64,000 nucleotides of DNA. Origin: Unio delphinus (Eukaryota; Mollusca; Bivalvia; Unionida; Unionidae). Every line of letters starts with the position of its first letter. Positions within the stretch are counted from its first letter, which is position 1. Location: contig JAQISU010000182.1 of the NCBI GenBank assembly GCA_029339505.1, positions 4,129,501-4,193,500 on the forward strand, in the 5' to 3' direction. The position numbers were made by a program, and so were the translations under genes. Of the stretch, positions 1 through 7,372 are shown one piece after another. The notes beneath the pieces were generated by a model. The model saw nothing but the letters and a program-made list of their open reading frames with translations, was not told where the DNA came from and searched no databases.

Positions 1-289
1 AAAATCTGGAAGATTTTCCACGTCGAACTAGCGCTGTTAGTTTATCCCGAGCGGCTGAAAACGCCTTACTAGCAAGATCACCAACAGTGTTAATACCCTT
101 ATCTCGGATAACATCAATTGCTTTCATTGCTGCCTGTTTTGCAAATGGAGCCACTTTTGGAGCCATTCTTGAAAATAATCCCATTATAGTATTACCGAGA
201 CCATCTCCATAGTATACTCGGTATTTTGGTAATCGTGAGTTTACCACGTAGACACTAGTTGGTTTATCATGGTTGTAGTGTATGATCAT
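1..289 (-). CDS. Small basic virion core-like protein, C-terminus cut by window edge
   Basis: The gene reads leftward from an ATG at 287-289 and leaves the window without a stop. It shares most residues with the E3 gene at 61606-62109, including the N-terminal YNHDKPTSVYVVNSRL and the amphipathic stretch MGLFSRMAPKVAPFAKQAA followed by KAIDVIRDKGI. A short N-terminal part, then an amphipathic helix and basic residues, recalls the adenovirus pX/pVI class of core or membrane-active cement proteins. That is an inference from composition and position next to the capsid gene in E3, not a sequence match I can prove. It is the next gene after the 369-aa protein on the same strand, so the two are probably expressed as one late block. 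Confidence 0.6.
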   Translation of the reverse strand, partial: MIIHYNHDKPTSVYVVNSRLPKYRVYYGDGLGNTIMGLFSRMAPKVAPFAKQAAMKAIDVIRDKGINTVGDLASKAFSAARDKLTALVRRGKSSRF

Positions 290-337
290 TCTCTATATAG
301 AAATGCTAGCATTTCCAATTATCTAATCGTGGTGACA

Positions 338-1447
338 TTAGTCACTGTGATAACCGTAGAAATTCGAAGAATTTCCATCCAAAGAATTTTCGGCTAACTC
401 CTCAATGAAATCTCTATATGTTGCAATATCCATGATACCACCTTGAAATAACCTCCTACAGATATCAGCTGCTTCATTGATTATTTCTGGTGAGTTATTC
501 CCGGCTCGTTTTCCTCCTACAAGTATTTCTAATCGTGATATATCACCGAGAATATTGCCGGGACAGAAACTCGAAGAGTTTCCAACACTAGAGTTTCCAA
601 CACTAGAGTGAAAATCCATAGGTGAATATCCCTTTCCGGTTTTTTTCCTAGTTTTTGCTTCTCTTTTTCTTTGTTGTTCTTGTTGCTTTTCTTCTTCTTC
701 TTGTTGTTTTTCTTGTTGTTGTTGTATGTCATAATCTTCAATTCCTCTCGTAAACATTTTATACTCCAGTTTTCCCTTTTTTAAACGATCAATATTTTGA
801 TTTATTTTAAACAACCAATCAACCCAGTCAGGTCGTGATATTTTACTCTTTTTATACTCGTCCTTCAAAAAACGTTCTCTTGAATAATAGCTTTGGACAG
901 CAAAATTACCAAAGGCGATATAATTGTTGGGTTTTATTAATTGAAATTGTTTTATTTCTATTATACCCATCGGAGTGAATTTGTCTATAAAGGGAACACC
1001 ACGAGAAGTGGAAACTGCGCCTTCTTCTTCTTCTTCTTGTTCTTCTTCTTCTTGTTCCTGTTCTTCTTGTAGTTCTTCTCGTTCTTCTCGTTCTTGCTGT
1101 CGTTGTAGTTCCATCTCCCCTGCGATTTCACCTGGAAGTATTTGTACAGCTTGTTTCGTTTGTTTAGTTCGTTTTGCTATTTTCTCCAACACAGGGAGAA
1201 GAGGCTTCTCTGTTCTAGGACCTTCTTTAGGGACATCTCCGTATATCGCCCGTTCAGTTGCTGTTTTCACACCCTCAGTTGCACTAACAATAGGTTTGAA
1301 GAGTTGTTCTGTATCCTCTGTGAAGTCAGTCTGAAATAATTGCCGTTGTTGAAGTTTTTCGCGGATTCTATCACGAAGGGGTAATATTTTCTTAAGAGCT
1401 TCAAGTCTTTCTCTAGCTAATCTCGTTGTTAATGATTCTCCTACCAT
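338..1447 (-). CDS. Charged 369-aa putative virion protein
   Basis: A complete ORF with an ATG start. The first 60 residues (MVGESLTTRLARERLEALKK and the following LFKPI region) are conserved in E2 (36842-37036) and E3 (60671-61559). The middle is low complexity: a poly-Glu tract at about residues 115-142 and a Gln/Glu/Lys coil at about 240-270. The C-terminal 60 residues are again conserved between E1 and E3 and contain LVGGK, which fits the adenain cleavage pattern (M/I/L)xGG. This suggests, but does not prove, processing by the element's own protease. Position between the core-like gene and the small 129-aa gene, with the capsid gene beyond, argues for a structural or scaffold role. No known family recognised. 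Confidence 0.7.
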   Translation of the reverse strand: MVGESLTTRLARERLEALKKILPLRDRIREKLQQRQLFQTDFTEDTEQLFKPIVSATEGVKTATERAIYGDVPKEGPRTEKPLLPVLEKIAKRTKQTKQAVQILPGEIAGEMELQRQQEREEREELQEEQEQEEEEQEEEEEGAVSTSRGVPFIDKFTPMGIIEIKQFQLIKPNNYIAFGNFAVQSYYSRERFLKDEYKKSKISRPDWVDWLFKINQNIDRLKKGKLEYKMFTRGIEDYDIQQQQEKQQEEEEKQQEQQRKREAKTRKKTGKGYSPMDFHSSVGNSSVGNSSSFCPGNILGDISRLEILVGGKRAGNNSPEIINEAADICRRLFQGGIMDIATYRDFIEELAENSLDGNSSNFYGYHSD

Positions 1448-1618
1448 TATTGAAAGAGTATTACTATTGTCAAATTAAAAAATCCAAAGCATTTTAGAAA
1501 TGCAAATCATTTTAGAAATGCAAATCATTTCGAAAGAAATCACTAACCTAAAAATGCAAATCATTTTAATACTTCCTTGTTGTTACACACATAATTTTAC
1601 TTCCTCATACCGTATCGG
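1448..1618 (-). promoter_or_regulatory. Upstream region of the 369-aa gene with three POU octamers
   Basis: This non-coding gap lies between the end of the 129-aa gene and the ATG of the 369-aa gene. It contains three perfect copies of ATGCAAAT at 1500-1507, 1518-1525 and 1554-1561, two of them inside an 18-bp direct repeat (AGAAATGCAAATCATTTT). ATGCAAAT is the classic octamer bound by animal POU-domain factors. A role as promoter of the leftward virion genes is inferred from position. Confidence 0.45.
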
Positions 1619-2008
1619 TTATACAAACAAAGGAGGCTCTCTACGCGTGGGCTCATCACCTTCAGAGTTTTCCATTAATGTTTTTAATTGTCTCACTTTA
1701 CAATTAATAAGTCTCTTTTGTTCATATTCTAATCCTAATTGCTTTCGAACACGTTCAACGATGCTACATAATGGTACGAAGACATTAACATCTTCAGTAT
1801 TTACTAAGCTCTCACGTATAAGCTTTTGGATATTCTTAATTAAAAAATATTTTTTAGATAGGACATATTTTCCGGTCTGTTCTGCAAATTGTATATCCTC
1901 GAAATTGGTCATAATTTGATCACAATCCAAACCTGAACATAATTTTACATTTTCATCCTTCAACTTGTTGATTTCAATAATAATCAATTTGAGATTTTCA
2001 ATATTCAA
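1619..2008 (-). CDS. Small conserved 129-aa protein, TTG at the start position
   Basis: The reading frame is homologous to E2 37331-37687 and E3 60146-60289. The N-terminus follows the pattern (M)NxENxxxIIxEIxxLK, then a CDQI motif, then a Lys/Arg-rich half containing VxPLxxxVERVRKQL. It is probably mainly helical. In E2 and E3 the first codon is ATG; in E1 the same position is TTG, and the next in-frame Met is about residue 33. E1 therefore either uses a non-AUG start, makes a shorter protein, or has lost the start. The function is unknown. It sits beside the non-coding repeat block, downstream of it on the minus strand. Confidence 0.6.
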   Translation of the reverse strand: MNIENLKLIIIEINKLKDENVKLCSGLDCDQIMTNFEDIQFAEQTGKYVLSKKYFLIKNIQKLIRESLVNTEDVNVFVPLCSIVERVRKQLGLEYEQKRLINCKVRQLKTLMENSEGDEPTRREPPLFV

Positions 2009-2238
2009 ATATATATAAAAATATATTTGTTTAAATAAAGTATTTCAAATACAAAGTATTTTCAAAATGAATTCTGGATACACTAAGGTGTTGATCATCT
2101 TAGTATACCCAGAAGCTTAATGCGATTATAGGTGATTATGATTATATATAATGAAGGACGACGGCACATTCACCGTTTTGAACCCCCTTGGTGTTTTATA
2201 CATCAAGCAGCGCTCAACGGTTACAACCGACAAACACA

Positions 2239-2430
2239 TAACAATAGATTATAGGTGAACAATGAATGAATTGATTTCAATGACAATGACGACGGTACAA
2301 CAATAGATTATAGGTGAACAATGACAATGGTATATACAATGAATTGATTTCAATGACAATGACGACGGTACAACAATAGATTATAGGTGACACAATGAAT
2401 GAATTGATTTCAATGACAATGGATGACGCG
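2239..2430. repeat. Tandem repeat, about 57-78 bp unit, three copies
   Basis: Each unit begins CAATAGATTATAGGTGA and continues through GAATTGATTTCAATGACAA, then a GACGACGGTAC segment in the first two units. The units start near 2241, 2300 and 2373. A diverged extra piece (GATTATAGGTGATTATGATT) is visible near 2125. Confidence 0.8.
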
Positions 2431-2441
2431 GGCTATTCTAC

Positions 2442-2542
2442 ATTCAAGTGTAAACAAAACCGCAAAATCGAAACTTTGGTTTTGAATGTCAATAATAACG
2501 TTCATACCACGTGTGACGGTGTGGTTTTGTTTACACTTGAAT
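2442..2542. repeat. Perfect 20-bp inverted repeat with 61-bp loop
   Basis: ATTCAAGTGTAAACAAAACC (2442-2461) is the exact reverse complement of 2523-2542. The arms are perfect over all 20 bases, with a G.T pair possible just inside. The loop contains a second short GGTTTT echo and CACGTG. It could form a cruciform. Confidence 0.85.
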
Positions 2543-2911
2543 TTCGGCTAAATGCCCAATTATAATAAAGACGAATTTGTATATATACACTCATTACGAC
2601 GAGGTGATATAAAATAGGTGTAGTGATTGTAATTATTTGTTTGTTTATTAGCGATCACTGACAATGTTGAAAACACGCATGATACTTGAAACAGACACTA
2701 AAAAAAATGTTTAAATACGACATGTCTATAAAACAGTTCTGTTAATACTTGAAAAAAGACAAAATTGATTATGTTTTGTTCGGATTTATTTAATTATAAC
2801 AGCCAATGAAAAATCGAAGATTTTCCAACACTAGCGTTTCCGTGTTTAAGATCCGTAACTCTGTCATTGGTGGAAATCCTATGGATTTCACACGCGTTAT
2901 ACCTAACGGAG

Positions 2912-3406
2912 TTATCTCCCTACGTAAGAAAACTGAATTTTGTTTTTAAAACGTTTTGAAAAAGCCGTCTTATAAATTCCCTCTGCTACTTTTTGTACTG
3001 AGAAGGGGTGAATATCGAAATACTTACCAGCTTCTGACATTGATTGAAATACCATCTCCGTGTCAGTATTAAACGATCTTACAGGTCTAGCAATTTTCGA
3101 GTATTTCCCAGTTCCTCCTCGTTTGGAGTTTTCACGCTGCGTTATAGCTTGAAGGTTGTTCAACTTGTTATTCTTGGGATTAGAATCAATATGATCAATA
3201 ACAAAACCATCCTTGATTAATCCATTATACACTTCATAAACGAAACGGTGATTAAGATACTTCTTCCCTCCAGCAGTAGTAAACATCAAATACCCTATAC
3301 CATTATCCCATCCAACAGATTTCCTATTTTTACTGTGTCTAACAACACCATCACGAGAAGCTTCGTAATTTTTAATAACAGGATGTCTTTGAAATTCTTG
3401 GCTCAT
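2912..3406 (-). CDS. Free-standing HNH endonuclease of the NUMOD4/HNH type
   Basis: A complete 164-aa ORF with ATG. Order: an N-terminal NUMOD4-like segment (residues 6-24, with HPVIKNYEASRDGVVRH), an HNH module (about 50-95, NHRFVYE then VIDHIDSNPKNNKLNNLQAI, putative catalytic His72), and a C-terminal DNA-binding NUMOD1-like helix-turn-helix (about 110-150, SMSEAGKYF). This is the architecture of phage and organelle homing endonucleases. Homologues occupy the same position in E2 (broken, with the DHID histidine changed to Asn) and E3 (stop at codon 2), so it is a fixed part of the element, not a chance invader. It lies just downstream of the Cys-rich gene on the same strand. A role in cleaving target or competing copies is possible. 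Confidence 0.85.
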   Translation of the reverse strand: MSQEFQRHPVIKNYEASRDGVVRHSKNRKSVGWDNGIGYLMFTTAGGKKYLNHRFVYEVYNGLIKDGFVIDHIDSNPKNNKLNNLQAITQRENSKRGGTGKYSKIARPVRSFNTDTEMVFQSMSEAGKYFDIHPFSVQKVAEGIYKTAFSKRFKNKIQFSYVGR

Positions 3407-3421
3407 TTATATATAATATAT

Positions 3422-3751
3422 CTATTTGTCTAATTCGTTAATTGGCTGAATTATAACATTAACAAATCTTTTTATATAGTCATCCGTAGTTTTTATGATT
3501 TTGCTATTGACGTCGTCAGGATTTTTGATTCTTCGCTTGTCATAATAACGTTTTAACTCTCTATAACGCTTACCCCCGCAATTAATGCATAACTGCGACT
3601 TGCCTCTTACACCTACCCCACAATGCAAGCATGGTAGAGGTCCCTCCGAACCGTTTCTCACACTCTGCATATGATACCCACAGAATTCATTTCTACATGA
3701 TTTGTTACACGGAGTCTTTGATCCAATCATAAGCCATTTGCAATGATTCAT
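3422..3751 (-). CDS. Cys-rich zinc-binding protein, 109 aa
   Basis: A complete ORF starting ATG at 3751, divergent from the polymerase gene. Cysteines fall in two groups: C4, C15, C19, C24 with H27, then CxxC pairs at C41/C44 and C55/C58. This predicts two zinc sites. A Lys/Arg/Tyr-rich stretch (KRYRELKRYYDKRR) follows, suited to nucleic-acid binding. The second CxxC pair is kept in E3 (58058-58375), which also keeps the first-group Cys positions; E2 (38483-38815) is badly broken. Shared promoter with the polymerase suggests a replication or early regulatory role. No named family recognised. Confidence 0.7.
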   Translation of the reverse strand: MNHCKWLMIGSKTPCNKSCRNEFCGYHMQSVRNGSEGPLPCLHCGVGVRGKSQLCINCGGKRYRELKRYYDKRRIKNPDDVNSKIIKTTDDYIKRFVNVIIQPINELDK

Positions 3752-3793
3752 TATATAAAATTTTCTTATTTAAATACTTGTTTTAATTATAAT
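3752..3793. promoter_or_regulatory. Conserved bidirectional promoter between Cys-rich gene and polymerase
   Basis: Only 42 bp separate the two divergent start codons. The segment has a TATA-like TTATATAA near the Cys-rich gene and AATACTTGTTTTAATTATAA directly before the polymerase ATG. Both are nearly unchanged at the same place in E2 (38816-38852) and E3 (58015-58057), although the flanking genes have decayed. Confidence 0.7.
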
Positions 3794-6700
3794 ATGAAGG
3801 AGTTCAAGAGATTATCGAAAATTAAGCCTTGGAAAAATGTTAGATTTAATCTCGATAGAATCTCTGATATACCTAAAAGTCTAGTAGATGATAAACCACT
3901 ATTGAGTAAAATCAGCGACTGTTTTAATGAGTTTAAGCGTGATGGAGCATCTCATACGTGGTCGACATTTCGAATTATTGATGAAGATGTCAATGTACCT
4001 GTAATTGATGCTACTATGAATGATATAAGAGCAGCTGTGATACTTTCACACCTTGGCCAGAAATCCAAAGGATTTCTACGGAGGTATTTTTTTAGAATAA
4101 AATTCATTATCGAAGAGGAAGGTGAATGGATTATCAGAGATAAATTTGACCCAATCCTTAAGGATAAAAAAACTGTTATTGTGAGTAGAGATTCCAAACC
4201 AGGAACTCTAACTGGGATTGACAAACCATACTATGAGAAATCTTACCCTGTAACAGCAGTTGTGTATGGGTTATATCCAATAAATAATAATCCTAATATT
4301 GCAAAGCTAGCTCCGATGTTTTCATCATCAGTGGCTTTGCCACTTAATTGTGTAGCAACACGGTTAATAGAACACTTCAAAAATGCATCCCGGGGAAACA
4401 AATTAACTGATCTACGAAGAAAAAAAATAACCGAATGGGAACTAACAGTAAATCAACATGGAGCAAGGATTTCCGATATAGCTAAATTAGAAGCATTATT
4501 AAAATTTCCAATATCGGTAGCGACAATAACCGGAGAAGTATTATACGAACCAAAATATCAATCGCGAGGAGCTCCAATTGAAATAATTGATCATAACAAA
4601 CACGCGTGGACACCAGCGGTAAATATATTTCCACGAGAAAGAACTGTTCGATATACCCCCCGGAAATTTTCAGATGATTTCTATGAAGAGAAATTATTTG
4701 ATGCTATTCACGCGTTAACCAAAGACGACCCTGTGTCAGTATGGTTACTCAGGAGTAATGAGGATCCGGAAATAGGATTTGATCAGTTTGTAAAACCAAA
4801 TGGTGAATTATATCGAACTGAAGAATTAGATAATAGAATGAGAAAAATCGCTAATGAGTATTTAGAAGGAAACACTAGTGTTTCTACTGTAGAAAAACTA
4901 CTTACGGATAGCTTCACAATTCCATCAGTGGTAGCTCACATCGCAAGAGAGAAAAACTCATGGCGTCCAACACGAAGTGATTTTCTGGAGGATGTGAAGT
5001 TGAGTTGCGTCGAATTCGGTCATGGAGGATTGTGGAATACGAAATACTCACGTGATGGTATGATTTCAATTGATATATCCGCGTGTTATCCTGGAAGTTT
5101 TCTCGGGTATGGAGAATGCTCTGAGTACTTCAAACGATTTGGACACCCCACGCATGAAATGACTCGTGTTGCGATTAATGGACCATTGCCTGATTTTGAT
5201 TTAACCGGATTCGCTCGTGTGATATCATTCGAATTAGCTACAGGGTTACATCCGTGTAGTTATCTTTGGCTTGGTAGACATATGTATGAAAAAGCGTGGA
5301 TGTCAATTGTGCTATTGCGATATATGATCGATTGTGGTATGTTAACATCATTAATTGTCAGTGAAGCGATTATTTGTTATAACGCGCAGAAAGATGTTTG
5401 GTTACCAAAACCCGATCTAGAAAAAATAATTAACGAACAACGAAAACAATTTCTAGATGGAAATTCGAAGAATTTCAGCGAGGAACAAATCATAGATTGG
5501 TCTAAGAGGTTATTCGAAGGTAGGAATAGAGAGGCTAAAGAACTCGGACGAAGAATAATCGGTAAATTCACTCAAGGTGGAAGATTTGACAATGCAAAAT
5601 ATTCTTCGAGATTGATCTTAGACAATGAAGAATACGATTATATCATAATCGATTTAATAAAAAAAGGAAAATTTGTAACCCGTAGGGATGCTTTTCGATC
5701 CAATGGTGAGAAATTAGGTACGGTTATTACCTACTGTGATGGATATAGTTGTCAGTACACACATTTGAGAAGTTCTATGCTAGCCTATTCTTGTATTAAT
5801 CTATTCTCGATGATAAATAGATTTCCTAATACCGCGGTTAGAGTAGCTACTGATTCGATGTATATCCATGAGAAATACAAATCAGATGTAGCTAAATTCA
5901 CAGATCCTAAGGAAGCGTGGGGAAATTGGAGGTTTAAAAAAGAAACACTACATGAGTATTGTAAATCCGCAGACGTTGCTATGGATGATAAATACTTGAA
6001 AAGTAACCATAATATCTCAGAGATTCAATCAGAATTTTCTACTGCACCGCCCGTATCAGATCCGATTTGTAGATACAAGACAGTTTATTTAAACGGCTGT
6101 GGTGGATCAGGAAAGACAACTCGTGCAATCGAATTATTTCGTCGTAAAAATCCTACGGATTTCACAAACATGATTGTGTTAACACCAACTCACAGACTCG
6201 CCAGAGAGATGATAGCGCGGGGGGTAAAAGCCTGTACTTATCACAGCTTCTTTCGATGGAAAGGCGATACATGGACTCCTGATCGAATGGGTGATAAATT
6301 TATTCCTGAAATAATAATCTGGGATGAAATATGCACGGTATCATTGACAGTATTACAGATATTTCTTGAATGGTTGTTATTGAAAAATACAAAAGTCGTC
6401 ATGTGCGGGGATCACGGCCAACCGCAGCCATTTGTTGGTGGATCTCCACATGAATGGCTAAAAGGATTTGTAGATTATTATGAAGAGATTAATACCGACC
6501 ATAGATCACTTGATGAACAATTACGAGAATTCAAAGCGCTAATTAGATTACAACCGGATAAAATCCAATGTGAAATAGCGCGTGAAATAATTTCAGAAAC
6601 TCCCATGAATGATTTTTGGGAAATGTGGAGGCCAAATGATTTAATAATCGCGAGTAGAAAAATAGTCAGAGACGCACTTCAGATGAAGTTGTTTGCGCTA

Positions 6701-7372
6701 CATAAAGAAAAATTTGCAACACTTCCAGTACCACTCTGTTATAGACCTAAGGATACACGAAAGCAGAATATCGACGTTGACATTCCTGGACAACAACAAA
6801 AGCAGAATTTAGTATTAAATGATATTGTGTTGGTTGATATCAGCGTCGTTAAAGATGCATTAGGTGCTGATAAATCCCCGTGGACGCTAGGTTATGCAGC
6901 AACAATACACTCTTCACAGGGATTGACTATATCCGATACAACTCTTTGGATAGTAGATAATCATATTGAGTGGTCAAATTTAGTTTATCTCGCAGTATCC
7001 AGAGTACGGCGAATAAACCAACTTCGAAGAATTGTTGTTGACGATGAAATCATTGGTAACGATATTATCACTGGTGATTTTATCACTGGTGATATAATCA
7101 GAAAAAAACTCTCTGGCTATAAACAACAGGATAAAAAAAATAAACGAGAATTTGACATTGATGCTGAATTAATTAAGACGCTGAAACAGCAACAGAATAA
7201 TTACTGCGCGAGTTGCAATTGTATAATGCGTTGGAATTGGTCGGATAAAGATCCTCGCCAATTCACCGTAGATAGAAAAGATAACAATCTCGGTCATGTC
7301 AGAAACAATGTGAGGTTGACTTGTCTTGAGTGTAATAGACGCCGGGGTGACAGCACCCTGGGTGCTAATTAA
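3794..7372 (+). CDS. Family B DNA polymerase - SF1 helicase - HNH fusion, 1192 aa
   Basis: A single open frame. The ATG at 3794 is preferred to that at 3743 because it matches the E2 start and the upstream in-frame ATG overlaps the divergent gene. Residues 1-400: no clear exonuclease motif; IIDHNKHAW near 265-280. Polymerase part: motif A IDISACYPG (Asp427), a motif-B-like IIGKFTQGG (588-596) and motif C ATDS (685-688), where the first Asp of the usual DTDS is Ala. Helicase part: Walker A GCGGSGKT (768-775), TPTHR (about 797), Walker B IIWDE (Asp844), CGDHGQP, and C-terminal TIHSSQG (about 1037-1043), as in RecD/Pif1-like SF1. The C-terminus is an HNH/zinc module with CASC from 1138, DRKDNN and CLECNRRRG. 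The protein probably replicates the element. From memory, similar uncharacterised ORFs occur in other eukaryote genomes; this needs a search. The stop overlaps the integrase end by 8 bp. Confidence 0.85.
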   Translation: MKEFKRLSKIKPWKNVRFNLDRISDIPKSLVDDKPLLSKISDCFNEFKRDGASHTWSTFRIIDEDVNVPVIDATMNDIRAAVILSHLGQKSKGFLRRYFFRIKFIIEEEGEWIIRDKFDPILKDKKTVIVSRDSKPGTLTGIDKPYYEKSYPVTAVVYGLYPINNNPNIAKLAPMFSSSVALPLNCVATRLIEHFKNASRGNKLTDLRRKKITEWELTVNQHGARISDIAKLEALLKFPISVATITGEVLYEPKYQSRGAPIEIIDHNKHAWTPAVNIFPRERTVRYTPRKFSDDFYEEKLFDAIHALTKDDPVSVWLLRSNEDPEIGFDQFVKPNGELYRTEELDNRMRKIANEYLEGNTSVSTVEKLLTDSFTIPSVVAHIAREKNSWRPTRSDFLEDVKLSCVEFGHGGLWNTKYSRDGMISIDISACYPGSFLGYGECSEYFKRFGHPTHEMTRVAINGPLPDFDLTGFARVISFELATGLHPCSYLWLGRHMYEKAWMSIVLLRYMIDCGMLTSLIVSEAIICYNAQKDVWLPKPDLEKIINEQRKQFLDGNSKNFSEEQIIDWSKRLFEGRNREAKELGRRIIGKFTQGGRFDNAKYSSRLILDNEEYDYIIIDLIKKGKFVTRRDAFRSNGEKLGTVITYCDGYSCQYTHLRSSMLAYSCINLFSMINRFPNTAVRVATDSMYIHEKYKSDVAKFTDPKEAWGNWRFKKETLHEYCKSADVAMDDKYLKSNHNISEIQSEFSTAPPVSDPICRYKTVYLNGCGGSGKTTRAIELFRRKNPTDFTNMIVLTPTHRLAREMIARGVKACTYHSFFRWKGDTWTPDRMGDKFIPEIIIWDEICTVSLTVLQIFLEWLLLKNTKVVMCGDHGQPQPFVGGSPHEWLKGFVDYYEEINTDHRSLDEQLREFKALIRLQPDKIQCEIAREIISETPMNDFWEMWRPNDLIIASRKIVRDALQMKLFALHKEKFATLPVPLCYRPKDTRKQNIDVDIPGQQQKQNLVLNDIVLVDISVVKDALGADKSPWTLGYAATIHSSQGLTISDTTLWIVDNHIEWSNLVYLAVSRVRRINQLRRIVVDDEIIGNDIITGDFITGDIIRKKLSGYKQQDKKNKREFDIDAELIKTLKQQQNNYCASCNCIMRWNWSDKDPRQFTVDRKDNNLGHVRNNVRLTCLECNRRRGDSTLGAN

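Larger units (their letters stand above)
2009..2911. other. Non-coding regulatory/origin-candidate block of E1
   Basis: About 0.9 kb without credible genes between the 129-aa gene and the HNH gene. It carries a 3-copy tandem repeat (2239-2430) and a perfect 20-bp inverted repeat (2442-2461/2523-2542). The equivalent gap in E2 (37688-38073) and E3 (58898-60145) is also non-coding but differs in sequence, and in E3 it is full of TA and CATT repeats. A replication origin or enhancer is possible; nothing in the sequence proves it. Confidence 0.5.

Noticed and set aside
975..1339. Ser/Cys-rich ORFs on the plus strand
   Set aside because: Shadow of the poly-Glu region of the 369-aa gene on the other strand.
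1500..1919. 139-aa plus-strand ORF
   Set aside because: Antisense to the conserved 129-aa gene; it begins in the octamer repeats and has no homologue in E2 or E3.
3743..3793. Upstream in-frame ATG of the polymerase (17 extra residues)
   Set aside because: Overlaps the divergent gene start and the conserved promoter; E2 starts at the position matching 3794.
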